Shown here: piece by piece, positions 25,683-38,400 of the stretch | Layout of the letters: each line of letters starts with the position of its first letter | How positions within the stretch are numbered: position 1 is the first letter of the stretch | Assembly (NCBI RefSeq): GCF_900113605.1 | Contig: NZ_FOPY01000009.1 | Span: forward strand, 1 to 64,000 | DNA: 64,000 nt | DNA from: Modicisalibacter xianhensis | GTDB taxonomy: Bacteria > Pseudomonadota > Gammaproteobacteria > Pseudomonadales > Halomonadaceae | Reading direction: 5' to 3' | The notes under the pieces: model-generated | Databases searched by the model: none | The model's input: the letters and a program-made list of their open reading frames with translations, nothing else | Told to the model about the DNA's origin: nothing | Position numbers and translations under genes: made by a program

Positions 25683-27034
25683 TCCTCCCGCATCGCCCGA
25701 GCCAGCATGTCAGTGAAGGGTTTGGCCACGTAGCTGGCAAAGGTCCGCTCCCCGGTTCGGATCATGACCTCGGCAGGCATGCCGGCCAGCAATTGCATGG
25801 TTTCCGTCATGTCTGTCTGGCCATGCTCGGTCACACGGATACGCGCCTTGTAGTAGTGCGCCTGGGTGGCTTCGTCTTCGAAACTGTCGGCGGAGACGTG
25901 CACGACCTCGCCCTGAATGACATTGGAGAGGCGCTGGTTGAAGGCGCTGAAGCGAATTTCGGCGTGTTGACCGATATAGATGTTGTCGATGTCGCGGTCG
26001 GGCACGCGCGCCTGAACAACGAAGTCTTCACTTGCCGGCACGATGTCCATGAGTGGATCACCCGGACGAATGACAGCCCCCAAGGTGTGTATCTGCATGC
26101 CGACCACCGTGCCCGAGACCGGGGCCACCACCTGGGTGCGCCGTACCTGATCGCTCAGCGCGGTGATTCTCTCCTCGGCGTCGGCCACCCGGGCCTGAAC
26201 GTCGCGAAGCTGTTCGCCCACTTCCTGCTGAAACTCCTGCAGGCGAATCTCCTTCTGCAGGCCATTCTCGCTGATCTGCGACTTGAGGCGTGCGATTTCG
26301 GCACTGTGCTGGGCGTTTTCGCCCTGGTATTGCATGATCTGGCGCTCGAGTTCGCGCAGGCGCTGATTGTTGCCCAGGCCCTCCTTGAACAGCGAGCGAT
26401 AGTCGCTGGCCTCGCCGGATAGCGAATGAATGCGTGAGCGGTTGACCTGGCTTGTCGATTGCAGGCCGGCAATCTGCTCCTGCATCTGCACGACCTGCTC
26501 ATCCAGGGCGGCCAATGTGCCCTGTAGTGACTCACGTCGCGCCTGGAACAGGCGATGCTGAACGTTCAGCACCGCCTGAACCCGGGGCGAATCGGCTTCA
26601 AGCAAGTCCGCAGGGAAGGCCAATTCTGCGTTGCCGGCCTGTTCGGCAAGCAGGCGCAGTTCATTGGCACGCGCGATGTAATATTCTGCACGGGCAATGT
26701 CCAGCTTGGCACGCGCCTGGGTGTCATCGAGGATCAGGAGGACATCGCCGGCATCGACATGGTCGCCATCCTCTACTGCAAGCCGCTCGACGATGCCGCC
26801 CTCCAGATGCTGTACTGTCTTCTTGTAGCTTTCGACGGACACCGTGCCGGGGGCGACGACCGCGACAGCCAGGTCGGCAGTCAGGGCCCAGCCTCCGAAT
26901 CCACCAAAGGCCGCTACAAGCATCGCCATGCCAAGGCGTCGATAGGGGCGCTCGTTCGTCGGCAAGCGGCTGGCGGTATCGGCAGCATCGTGCTTGATCG
27001 TCGCCTCGCCAGGCAGGTAATCATTATGGCTCAT
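25679..27034 (-). CDS. HlyD-family membrane fusion protein of a type I secretion system
   Basis: The 451-residue product has a short cytosolic N-terminus and one inner-membrane helix (YRRLGMAMLVAAFGGFGGW). The lipoyl/beta-barrel start APGTVSVESYKKTVQHLEGGIVERL follows, then a long periplasmic coiled coil (about residues 130-300) and the returning half VVAPVSGTVVGMQIHTLGAVIRPGDPLMDIVP. It bridges the ABC exporter and the TolC channel. The ATG at 27034 overlaps the exporter stop (ATGA) and is preferred over a much longer frame from 27301 that runs inside the exporter gene. It resembles the PrtE/LapC group. Confidence 0.94.
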   Translation of the reverse strand: MSHNDYLPGEATIKHDAADTASRLPTNERPYRRLGMAMLVAAFGGFGGWALTADLAVAVVAPGTVSVESYKKTVQHLEGGIVERLAVEDGDHVDAGDVLLILDDTQARAKLDIARAEYYIARANELRLLAEQAGNAELAFPADLLEADSPRVQAVLNVQHRLFQARRESLQGTLAALDEQVVQMQEQIAGLQSTSQVNRSRIHSLSGEASDYRSLFKEGLGNNQRLRELERQIMQYQGENAQHSAEIARLKSQISENGLQKEIRLQEFQQEVGEQLRDVQARVADAEERITALSDQVRRTQVVAPVSGTVVGMQIHTLGAVIRPGDPLMDIVPASEDFVVQARVPDRDIDNIYIGQHAEIRFSAFNQRLSNVIQGEVVHVSADSFEDEATQAHYYKARIRVTEHGQTDMTETMQLLAGMPAEVMIRTGERTFASYVAKPFTDMLARAMREE

Positions 27035-28821
27035 GGCTTGGGCTCCTCGGAGGCTGGGGCCGTGGCGGTCTTGCCTCGGGCCCTGGGACGAATCGATGCC
27101 AGCTTCTGGCCAGCCGCTGGATTGGCGCTGGCGATGCCGCGGACGGGGTGGCCCGTCTGTGCAGCAATCTCTTCCGGGGAAGCAAACAGGCTGATCTGGC
27201 CCTCCTTGAGCACCAGGATGCGGTCGACGCGCTTGAGAATGGCGGGACGATGGCTGATGACGAAGACGGTCGTGCCATCGTCCTTGAGCCGTTGCATGCA
27301 TTCGGCCAAGGCATGTTCTCCGGCATCGTCCAGATTGGCGTTTGGCTCGTCGAGCACGATAAGGACCGGGTCGCCATACAGGGCACGGGCCAGGCCGATC
27401 CGTTGCCGCTGGCCGCAGGAAAGGGCGCCGCCCCCGCCGCTGAGGTAGGTGTCGTAACCGTTGGGCTGGCGCAGGATCATCTCATGTACGCCAGCCTTGC
27501 GTGCCGCCCTGACTACCTTTTCCGGATCGACCTCGCCAAAGCGGGCAATATTCTCGCTGATGGTGCCATCGAATAGTTCGATGTCCTGGGGCAGGTAACC
27601 CAGGTAGGGCCCCAGCGCTTCCCGGCTCCACTGGCCGATCTCGGCGCCATCGAGCCGGACATGACCCACCTGGGCGGGCCAGATGCCCAGGATGACCCGG
27701 GCGAGCGAAGACTTGCCAGCCGCACTGGGGCCGACAATGCCAATGTGCTCACCTTTGCCGATTGTCATGTCGATGCCGCGCAGGGTCACGAAGCGCTCGC
27801 CTGGCGGAGCGGCCGATACCGATTCGAGAGCCAGACGGCCGGAGGGAGCCGGTAGCGGCATGCGCTGCGGCTCTGCCGGGACGAGCGACAGCAGGTCATT
27901 GAGCCGGCCGTGAGCGGTACGTGCGCCGACGAATCCCTTCCATCCGCCGATCATCTGGTCTATGGGTGCCAGGGCGCGTCCCATGATGATCGAACCGGCA
28001 ATCATCATGCCAGGCGTCAAACTTCCCTCCAGCACCAGATAGGCACCGAGGCCGAGGATCATTGACTGGAACAGCAGGCGTAGTGTCTTGGAGAGATTGG
28101 TCAACGTGCCGGCCCGGTCACTAGCATGCGACTGGTGGACAAGGTATTCATGATGCTTGGCAGCCCAGCGGCCCATGATGCCCGGCAGCATTCCCATGGC
28201 ATGTAGAACCTCGGCATTGCGCAGGTTGCTGTTGGCGAGATCCTGGGATTGGACATGTTCGCTATTGGCCTCGGCCAGTAGATCCTTCGTGCTTTTTTCG
28301 TTCAATAACGCGAGCAGGAACAGCACCACACCCGCAGCCAACGCAAAGTAACCAAACCAAGGGTGAAACAGGAAAAGCACGCCGAGATAAACCGGGATCC
28401 AGGGTGCATCGAAGAAAGCGAACAGGCCATTGCCCGTCAGGAATTGGCGCAGGCTGCTCAAGTCGTTGAGTGGTTGGGCTGACGCTTTCCCAGGCATAGC
28501 CACGCTCTTCTTGAACATCGCACTATAGAGTCGCTGATTGACCTGCATGTCTAGACGATTGCCAACGCGTACCAGAATGCGTGAGCGTATGAACTCGAGC
28601 CCTCCCATGACGATGAACAAGAAAAGAACGACCAAGGTCAGCATCAGCAGGGTTTCCTGACTGCGCGATGTAATGACCCGGTCATAGACTTGAAGCATGT
28701 AGAGAGGCGGTACCAACATCAATAGGTTGATGAACATGCTGAAAAAAGCCGCTGAAAGGAAAGCCCCTCTGCAGGCCTTCAGCGCGATTTGCAAGTCTGT
28801 CTCTTCGCTACGCCTGGCCAT
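27031..28821 (-). CDS. Type I secretion ABC exporter (PrtD/LapB-like permease-ATPase)
   Basis: The 596-residue product carries a six-helix export domain (ACRGAFLSAAFFSMFINLLMLVPPLYMLQVYDRVITS is the family block) and a C-terminal ATPase. The ATPase has Walker A GPSAAGKSS, Walker B LIVLDEPNANLD and the H-loop VISHRP. The C-loop reads LSCGQRQR instead of the usual LSGGQ. There is no N-terminal peptidase domain, so its substrate should carry an uncleaved C-terminal signal. The ATG at 28821 is preferred over a GTG at 28833, though neither has a strong ribosome site. First gene of the secretion operon, divergent from the giant gene. Confidence 0.94.
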   Translation of the reverse strand: MARRSEETDLQIALKACRGAFLSAAFFSMFINLLMLVPPLYMLQVYDRVITSRSQETLLMLTLVVLFLFIVMGGLEFIRSRILVRVGNRLDMQVNQRLYSAMFKKSVAMPGKASAQPLNDLSSLRQFLTGNGLFAFFDAPWIPVYLGVLFLFHPWFGYFALAAGVVLFLLALLNEKSTKDLLAEANSEHVQSQDLANSNLRNAEVLHAMGMLPGIMGRWAAKHHEYLVHQSHASDRAGTLTNLSKTLRLLFQSMILGLGAYLVLEGSLTPGMMIAGSIIMGRALAPIDQMIGGWKGFVGARTAHGRLNDLLSLVPAEPQRMPLPAPSGRLALESVSAAPPGERFVTLRGIDMTIGKGEHIGIVGPSAAGKSSLARVILGIWPAQVGHVRLDGAEIGQWSREALGPYLGYLPQDIELFDGTISENIARFGEVDPEKVVRAARKAGVHEMILRQPNGYDTYLSGGGGALSCGQRQRIGLARALYGDPVLIVLDEPNANLDDAGEHALAECMQRLKDDGTTVFVISHRPAILKRVDRILVLKEGQISLFASPEEIAAQTGHPVRGIASANPAAGQKLASIRPRARGKTATAPASEEPKP

Positions 28822-28833
28822 GGATGTGCTCAC

Positions 28834-29461
28834 TCGATTGTTGTCTTGTCAATGAACTCTCAGGGCGTGGCTGCCCTTGGCTTCGTGTAAAGAAGAGTAA
28901 TTTAAGTAACGTTATTTTTGCAGAGCTGTGCATTAGTGAAATACATATGAGCAAGGTATTGTTTTTCTAATAATTTTCATGTTTTTCAGAAACTTATATT
29001 CAGATTTGTTAAGCCGGGTGCTTGGAGAATGAGAATATAAAATTAGAGACTAATGAGTTTTCACCGGTTATCTTGATGACAATTTTAATCTAAAAGGCAT
29101 GGTCACTTAATTATTTTAAAAGTCAATAGTGTGCTTTTGATAATAACTGAGTTTTTTTGTTACTGGATGGTGTGTCAGCGAAGGTTTTCGATCACCCATT
29201 TTTTTCTATAGAAAATAATGACTTATTTTTTAATTAGAATTTTTTCCATAGCTTTTTTAAAGAAATTACAAGTGCTTGGTTGAGATTGTTAAGCCTTGTT
29301 TAAGCTTTGGCTGGCGCTAGTTTGATACTGCGTCCAAGTTTTCTTTGGATGTAATTGGGTGCAAAAGAACGAGCATGGAAAAGCGTGGTGGCGAGGCTGG
29401 ATGTAATGCAGCGCTATCAGGGCAGTGGTGAGTAAAAGTATAAAAGACTAGGAGTCGCACA
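28834..29461. promoter_or_regulatory. AT-rich divergent control region between secretion operon and giant gene
   Basis: These 628 bases contain no plausible gene. They are strikingly AT-rich, with runs such as ATTTTTTTCTATAGAAAATAA and TTAATTATTTTAAAA, in contrast with the GC-rich genes on both sides. Several TATAAT- and TATTTT-like hexamers occur on both strands, so single promoters cannot be assigned by eye. The composition is what H-NS/MvaT-type silencers prefer. The only ribosome site that can be named is TAGGAGT, 7 bases before the giant gene start. Confidence 0.6.
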
Positions 29462-32400
29462 ATGTATTCTATCTCCTTGGTGGATGCGCAGACTGGGGCG
29501 TTGCTGAGTGGTATCAATGAGGGAACGTGGCTGGATACCAGTGCCTATGGAAGCGTTGCGTTTCGTGTGATCCCCGATGCCAATGCTGGCATCGACCCTT
29601 TATCGGTAGCCAGTCTTCGATTGACATTCATCGATGCCAATGGAACTGTCATGGCGCAGCCCGATAGCGAAGCTCCCTTCCTTTTTCCCGCACCGTCTGC
29701 CTGGGTTCACGGTCCGGCCTCCTTGCTGGTCGAGCCCTTGAACAAAAACGGAGACGTCCTGGAGGGCGCAAGCGAACAGATCGGGCTGACCCTTGCCGAT
29801 GGACCCGAAATCGCTGATGGAGCCATGGCTCCGCTACGTTACCAGGCGGAAGATGCCCAGTTGACGGGAACGACGATTACCTCTGTGGGGGGAGACGATC
29901 CCAACGCGATCAATGCCGATGAAGGTGCTTATGTCGACTATGGCGAGCCTTCAGGCGAGAGCATCGCGTTCAATGTCGAGGTGGCCGAGGCCGGGACTTA
30001 TGAACTGAGTCTGCGCTATGCGCTGAGCCAGAACAACGACGGCAGTGAGCGTAACCGTCCGCTCCGGCTGGACATCAACGACCAGCTCGTGGATCGCATG
30101 TTCGACCTGACGAGTACCACGTACACCGCGGATAACACCGATTTTTCCGAGTTTGGCGAACGCACGATTCTCGTGAATCTACAGGCGGGCAGCAACACGA
30201 TCACGTTTACCTCCAACGGGATCAGTGGCCCCAATGTCGATTATCTGGAGGTGCGCCAGCCGGCCCAGGGGCACGTGGTGATCCAGGGCGAGGATATGCT
30301 CCTCTCGTCGGCACCGAACTATACGCCTGAAGGAACCGATACCAACCGCCCGATCACGAGCGAGAATATCGCGTTGATCGACGACACTTTCCGTGTTGGT
30401 GCCGAAGGTGCCAGCTACCTCGATTGGGCCTACGGAAACGCCGATGCCTATGCCGAGTTCACTTATCAGGCGCCGGTTGCAGGCACCTATTCCATGACCG
30501 TGACCTATGCCGGATCCACGGACCGTCCTTTGGACCTGGTCAGTGTGCAAGGCAGCGAGGCAACGGCCATAGGCACGTTTGGTTTCGCAGCTACTGCAGC
30601 TCCCGTCTACCTGCCGGATGATGTCGGCGACCTGCCCACCAATGTACAAATCTCCGATGAACCTTCGTCCTGGGAGGGTTGGAGCACCGAGACGCTGAGC
30701 TTCCATCTCGAGGCTGGAGACAATCTGCTGCGCCTCGGTGGAAGAACGAACGGGCCGAATATCGACAAGGTGGAAATGATGCTCGTCGATGCGGACCCGG
30801 TCGCTCCCAGCGATATCAACCTTGATAACGCCAGTGTGCTGGAAAATATGCAAGGTGCTGCGATCGGGCAATTGATCGTCGAGGATGCCGACGACACGAC
30901 ACACACCTTCAGCGTCGACGATGACCGCTTCGAGGTCGACGATGGTGGCATGTTGCGTCTGAAGGAAGGCGTGAGTCTGGATTTCGAATCGGAGCAGACA
31001 GTCACGGTCAGCGTCACGGCGACGGACAGCGATGAACTCGCCGTGACCCGCAGCTTCTCGATTGCCGTGGGCGACGTGGCGGAGTCCGAGGAACCGGTTC
31101 CCGAGCCCACCGGACCGTTGGCGGTGACCTTTGCCGACCAGGACATTTCCTCGTATACCACGACCCAGGACAATCCGGTCGGCCCGGGCTACGAGATTAC
31201 AGAGGACGGAGCGACCCTGTCGCTTAACGACAACCTCTGGAAGCGAGTCGCGCTGCCACAGACGTACCTGGTGACCGAGAACACCCGGATCGAGCTCGAC
31301 CTGACGGTGGGCGAGAGTATCCCCGAAATCGTGGCCATCGGCTTCGACCTGAACGACAACGCGTTCGACGGGGATCGCTCGCTCTACCAGCTTGCCGGTA
31401 CCCAGGGCCAGGGCGCCATCATTGACCTGCGAGGTAGCGGTATCGTCAATGGTGATGGCACGCTGCATTTCGTCATCGACTTGAGCGAGCATGCAGGTAC
31501 CTCGCTCGACTCGCTGGTGTTCATTAGCGATGACGATGCCACGGCCGAACTGGGCTCGGCGGCATTCTCCAATGTGCAACTCCTCGAGGATGGCGATGAC
31601 TCCTCCGGTAATCAGGCTCCGCGCGTCGTAGGCAGCGGCATTGCCGATCTGGAACTCGACGAGAATGCCCTTCTCGAGATCGACCTGCCTTTCGTCGACG
31701 ATGATGGCGACAGCCTGACGTATTCATTCGCCATTACTCAGGATGGCATTCTGCTCAGCGGCTTCGATGGCCTGGCCATTCAGGATGGCGTGTTGAGCGG
31801 CAATCTCACCGGGCTCGAGCCGGGCACCTATAGCGTGACCGTAACGGCAACCGACCCCCAATCCGCCTCTGCCGAGACAACGTTCCAGCTTACCGTCAGC
31901 AACGTCAATGAAGCGCCGGTCGCCGAAGAAGTGGCACTCGAACCGTATTTCGGCGCTCAAGGCGCCTTCTTTGACGGAATCGAGCTGGCCAGCTTTGCGT
32001 CCTATTTCACCGATCCCGATGGGGATAGCCTGACGCTGAGTGCCGAAGGGCTGCCAGACGGGTTGAGTGTCGATGGTGAAGGCGTGATAACCGGGACGCC
32101 TACCGAGGCTGGCTCCTTCGAGGTCGTGATCCGTGCGACGGATGCCGGTGGTCTTTCGGATACCCTGACACTGCAGTTCGAGATCGACGGGCCCGACATT
32201 GGCGATGTCTTGAGTGTCGAGGCCGAAGACTTCACGGGGCTGACCGAGGTCGACAATTTCTACGCGACCGGCAACCCGGATGCCTCTGGCGATGAGATAA
32301 TCCGTCTTGGCAACACGACCTCGACCCAGGTAACCACCCAACTGGCCGACAACGGCGTGGTTCCCGGCTGGTACACCGTGAGTCTTGTCGCCTTCGACGA

Positions 32401-35400
32401 AACCGACGGGGCGGGGTCGCTGTCGCTGCAGATCGGTGAAACGCTGCTGCAGGCACGCAACACGACGACCGATACGCTCAGTGACAGCGTCGTGTTGAAT
32501 GACGACTACGGAACCTTCCTGAATAACGCGGCGCGGGGTACTGCCGGGCAGGCCGGAAACCTCAAGCAGATCGATTTCGAAACCGTGATCTATGTCGATG
32601 CCGACACGCTGGCCACGTTGACGGCGCAGGGCGAGTCCGGCGAATTGATGCGTATCGACCGGCTGCTTTTCACGCGTGTCGAAGAGCCGATCAATGAGGC
32701 ACCGGTCATGGCAGGCCTGGATGCAGCCATCGCCGTGGATGAAAACACTTCCTTGGTCGCTTCACTGAGCCTGAGCGATGCCGAAAACGATCCCCTGAGC
32801 GTGACCATAGAGGGCACAGATGCGGCATTGTTCAGTTTCGACCCGGCCAGTGGCACGCTAGCCTTCGTGTCGGCACCCGACGCCGAAAATCCTGCTGACG
32901 GCGATGCCGATGGCGTCTACGAAATCACTGTCTCGGTAAGCGATGGCGAGAACACCATATCGCAGGATGTCGTCGTGAGCGTCGCCGATATCAACGAGAC
33001 GCTCTCGATCGAACAGACCACATTCTCCCTTGCGGAAGGGCTGACGGCAGTGGGAGCCATTCCTGTCGTCGACGAGGATGGTGGCGCGACCGGCCTGGTG
33101 GCGCCTGCCTACGCCATTACCGGCGGCGCAGATGCGTCACTTTTCACCATTGACCCGGCCACCGGACAACTGGCCTTCGTCGCAGCGCCTGATTTCGAGA
33201 CGGCTGGGGATGCCGATGGTGACAATGTCTATGAAGTCGATGTGACAGCCACCGACGGCGCCCTCGAAGATACCAAGTCGCTGCAGATCACGGTCACCGA
33301 CACGGATGAGGCGGCTTTCACGCCGATCGTGTTGCAGGCCGAAGACGCCACACTGACGATACTCGATGACGGTGCGAACGCTACCGTCACGACCATCCGC
33401 GATGCAGACAACCCGGAGGTGGGTAGTGGTTTCAGTGGCCTGCGTCCGGATTACTCGGGCACCGGCTACCTCGATTTCGGCGATACCGCTGGAGATGCAG
33501 TGACGTTCGAGGTGACTGTCGCCGAGGCCGGCAGTTATGACCTGAATGTTCGCTATGCCAGCAATACCGGTCGACCGCTGGACCTGGCCATCAACGGCGC
33601 CGCTATCGCCGCCTTGCCGTTCGCCAGTACCGACCCCGATGGTAGTGGCGAGGAAGAGGGCTTCGATCACTGGGCGTTCGAGACCATTACCGTGACGCTC
33701 GAGGCAGGCAGTAACAGCCTGTCCCTGGCGATTCCCCAGGGAGCGACCACCGGTCCGAACATCGATCGTATCGAAGTCACGACGGCGGGTAGCGGTCCCA
33801 TTGGCACGGATACCTCGGCAGACATCGATGGCAATTTGACACTGGTCAGTGATGCTGCGGCCCTTGACCCGGCGCAGGCAGCGACGGCCGGTTTCACCGT
33901 CACCGGACTGGATGCCGACATCCAGACAGTCGAGATCAGTTTCGATGACGGCGCCACGCGCATACCGGTCACCCCGGCGGCCGACGGTTCGTTTACCGTC
34001 GACATGAGTGGTCTCAATGGGACAGTCGTGGCCACTCTCATCGTCACCGATGCCGTCGGCAACGAGGCCAGTGCAACCAGCGAAGTGACCATCGGCGAGA
34101 CGACAGCGCCTTTCCTTTACGAGATCGAGGGCGAGGCACTGACCATCGACGACAGCGAGCCGACGCCGGACACCGTGGTACGCGATGCTAGCAATCCGGA
34201 AACCAATACCGGTGCTGGCGCCGATGGCCTCTGGGACGGCTACAGCGGGACCGGTTACCTGGATATGGGCGGCGAAGCGGGCGATGCCGCATTCTTCGAT
34301 GTCACGGTCGATGAGGCAGGCACCTATACCTTGACAGTGCGTTACGCCAATGCCGATGGCAGCGGGGCTGACCGGCCAATGAGCATTCTGGTCGATGGTA
34401 CATCGCAGGGCCAGATGGCATTTTCGAATACGGGCGCCGGCGATGCCGGTTGGCAAAACTGGACCGAGGCGACCATCGAAGTCCAGCTCGAAGCGGGCAG
34501 CAATACCATCCGCCTGGAAAATGTGGGCAATGCCGGTCCCAACATCGACAGGCTGTCAGTCAGCCGGGAAGGAACGGAGCAGCCCGAGGAGCCGCCGTTC
34601 GTCGAGCCGGGCGAGCGCTTCAAGGTCAAGATCAACTTCCAGCCGGAAGGGTTCGCAACGCCGGAAGGGTATGTCGCCGATACGGGGCTGGCCTTTGGCG
34701 AGCAGTCGGTGGACGTTGGTGGCCAGACCTACCAGTACGGCTGGGTTAGCGAGGCATCGATCGCCGACGGTACCGAGAACGGGACCACGCCGATGGCCAT
34801 CAACGACCAGACCAGCGTGGCGGTAAACGATCGCACCGACGAGATCACCGGCCTCGATCCTCGCCAGGGTACGTATGCTCACTTCGACCAGCCGGCCTCC
34901 GGCTACGAGCGTGCCGGCTGGGAAATCGAGCTGGAGGAAGGCTACTACGAGGTGACCGTGTCGATCGGCGACACGTCTGGGCCTTATGACAGCCGCAATG
35001 TGCTCAATGCCGAAGGCGAGCTGTTCAACGATCCGTTTACGCCGTTCCGACCGGATGACTTCCCTGCGGACAGCAATCCGTCCGACGACACCGATGGCTT
35101 CCGGTCGGATCTGGTAACCCGCATCGTGCAGGTGACCGATGGTCGCCTGACGCTCGACTCGATTGGGCTGGATAACGAGAACACCGAAATCCAGTACATC
35201 GAAATCCAGGCGTTGCCCGACCTGACGCCAGACGATGCCCGCGAAGCCCCTGAAGACTACGCATTCTTCACCGATCCGCGAGCCATCGCCGGGGTGGGCG
35301 AGAACGAGGTCGAGGTTGACCTCGATCCGGCAGACGGAAGTGCGCCAACCGGTGTGGACCCGACATCCGATATCTTCCTGGGCATTTCCGTGGTCGATGG

Positions 35401-38400
35401 ACGTGGCGGGGCCTTGCTCGAGAGTCTGGAAGACGGCTCGATCCGCCTGTTCGAGACCGTGACCGGTCAGGAAGTCTCGTTCAATGCCAATACCACAGGC
35501 GGGTTCGACTCGCTGACGATCTCGCCGACCGGCGGCCTGAAGGAGTTCACCAGCTATACCCTGGTGATCGAAGGATTCCAGGACCGTGGCGAAAACGATG
35601 ACACCAGCGCACCGACCCGTGAGTTCCAGAAATTCACCTCCACGTTCGTGACCGGCGAGGCGCCGGAAGTCGTCGCTCGTGAAGTGGCTTTCAATGACAT
35701 CGTCGAACTCAACGGTGCCAGCGATGGTGCCTTCGGCTTCACTTCGCTGGAGTTGTCACCCGACGGCACGACAATGTATGTCGCCACCATGGGGGGCGAG
35801 ATCAAGCGCTATGACGTCGATCCTCAGACGGGGGCGCTCTCCAATGGCCAGACGCTAAGACTGGATTACTTCCAGGGCGATGCGGCGGGGCCTCGCGGCA
35901 TCATTGGTCTGACCTTCGACCCCAACGACCCCAACGTGCTCTGGGTGACGGACAACTATCCCATCCCATTATCGGGGCGTGACAACGGCGTACCGGATTT
36001 CAGTGGCCGCATCAGCAAGATCACCATCGATGAGGGTGATGCGTTCACGGCCACGGCCGAGACCTATGTCACTGGCCTGCCACGTTCCAATGGCGACCAC
36101 GTGACCAATAGCCTCGAGTTTCGGCCCAACCCGGATTACGACGCTGCCACCAACCCGGATGTGCCGACGCATCTGCTCTATCTCGTCCAGGGCTCGAACT
36201 CGGCCATGGGAGAGCCGGACAGCGCCTGGGGTAACCGGCCCGAGCGCCTGCTGAACGCCACGGTACTGGAAATCGACCCGACCAGGGACGCACCGCAAGG
36301 CGGTTTCAACGTGGCGACCGAGCCGCTGCCGGACGACGGTTTCAATCGCCGTTATACCGATGACGATGGCAGCGACTTCAAGGCCGACCCGATCGCCATG
36401 GGCGACGGCAAGTTCCTGGTATTCGCCGAGAATGGCACGGCGACCGTCGAGGACCAGGATGGCAACGTCATCGAGACCTTCTACGATCCGTTTGCCGAAG
36501 ATGCCGTGGTCAAGATCTTTGCCACCGGGGTTCGCAACGCCTACGACCTGGTCTGGCATTCCAATGGCCAGCTTTACGTGCCCACCAACGGCTCGGCAGC
36601 GGGCGGCAGTGTGCCGGATAATCCGGATACACCGGAAAACGAACTGCACACCAATGTCAGTAAGCAGGACGACTATCTGTTCAAGGTCGAGGAGGGCGGC
36701 TACTACGGCCATCCCAATCCGTTGCGCGACGAGTATATCCTCAACGGTGGCAACCCGACCTCGGGCAGCGATCCCAACGAAGTTGGTGACTACCCGGCCG
36801 GCACCGACCCGGAAGCGACCTACGATCTCGAGGGGGCCTACTCGCTGGGCGAGAACCGTTCGCCCAATGGCGCGACCGAGTACACCAGTGGCGTATTCGG
36901 CGGCAACCTGCAGGGCAACGTGCTGTTCACCGAGTACTCCGGTGGCGACGACATTCGCTCGATCACCTTGGATGCCAACGGCAACATCGTGGGCGATGAC
37001 GTACTGCGTGATGTCAACGGCAACGTGATCAGGTATATCGATCCGCTGGACATCATCGAGAACCCGGTCACCGGGCAGCTCTATCTGCTGACGCTGAATC
37101 GCAGCAATGGCGAAAGCCAGATCGTACGTCTCGACCCGGCCCCGGGCGGCGTTATCACCGACCCAGAAGATCCGGTCGATCCCGAAGAACCGACGGACGA
37201 CCTAGTGTCGCTACTGGTCATCCAGGCCGAGGATGACACCCCCAATGATGGCACCTCGGTCACCATCGCCGACGGCAGCGGTGCGGAAATCCAGATCCGC
37301 GACGCTGACAATCCCGAAACCACCGCAGGCTTGCCCAATGGCTTGCGTCCGGGCGCCTACGGCAATGATGGCAATACCGACAATACCGACGGCGTGCTGG
37401 GCGGTTATGCCGACTTCGGTGCCACCAATGCCGACTTCCTGACCTTCAGCTTCGAGCTGAGCGGTGCCCAGGCCGGCGACTCGGTACTGCGCGTGCGCTA
37501 CGCCAATGGCAGCACGGCAGATCGTCCCCTGGAGGTGTTCGTCAACAATGTCAGCGTAGGTATCTTCGCCTTTGCGCCGCCGACCGGCGTGACCGGGGAC
37601 GATGCGTGGAGCGAATGGCTGACGCTGGACATACCGGCGGACCTGGTTTCCGGGTTGAACACGGTACGCTTCCAGGCGACCGACAACACCGGCCCCAATA
37701 TCGACCAACTGGAAATACTTCAGGAACCGCAAGACACCACGCCCGGTTATACCGAGTACGAGGCGGAAAGTGCCGAACTCGACGGTGCCGTGGTCGTGAC
37801 GACGAGCGAGGACGACCGCAACGCGTCCGGTGACGGTTTCGTCGACTTCACCGGCAGTGGCGACCAGACCATCACCTGGAGCGTCGACGTGGCCGAGGCA
37901 GGCACCTACGAGATCGCCTTCCGCTATGCCCTGGCGACCAGCAAGGCAGACCGTCCGCTGGAGTTGAGCATCAACGGTAACGCAATCGAAGTGGTCAACT
38001 TCCCCGGCCAGAGCAACGAGGCCGAGGACGACTGGTATTACCAGACCACCACGGTCACGCTGCAGGCCGGCAGCAACACCGTCACGGTGACCGCGCCCGA
38101 CGCCAACGGGCCGAACATCGACCTGCTGCGTGTCGCGGATACGCCGAGCGACAACTTCGAACCGACCTATGCCGACATCGACGGCAGCGGGCGCATCGAG
38201 CTGGAAAGCGGTGACACGGCGCGTGCGGTCAACGAAAGAACGGCGGACTTCTACTTCACCGTGGCGGCGGATGGCGCCTACAAGCTCGACCTGGCAGCCA
38301 ATGCCGATGCCACCGACGGCGGCCAGTTGACGCTGCTGCTCAATGGCCAGCCCTTGGATGAGATGATGTTCCCGGGCGTCGGCGATGTCGGCGAGGAGTC

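Noticed and set aside
28834-29461. CRISPR array or attachment site in the AT-rich intergenic region
   Set aside because: No regularly spaced repeats, no integrase gene, no tRNA fragment.
30179-31579. Long minus-strand open frame of 466 codons inside the giant gene, and similar ones at 33137-34456, 37211-38437 and 39773-40771
   Set aside because: These antisense frames follow from the strongly biased GAC/GAT/GGC-rich codons of the giant gene; they have no ribosome sites, no recognisable domains and are mutually similar only because the sense repeats are.
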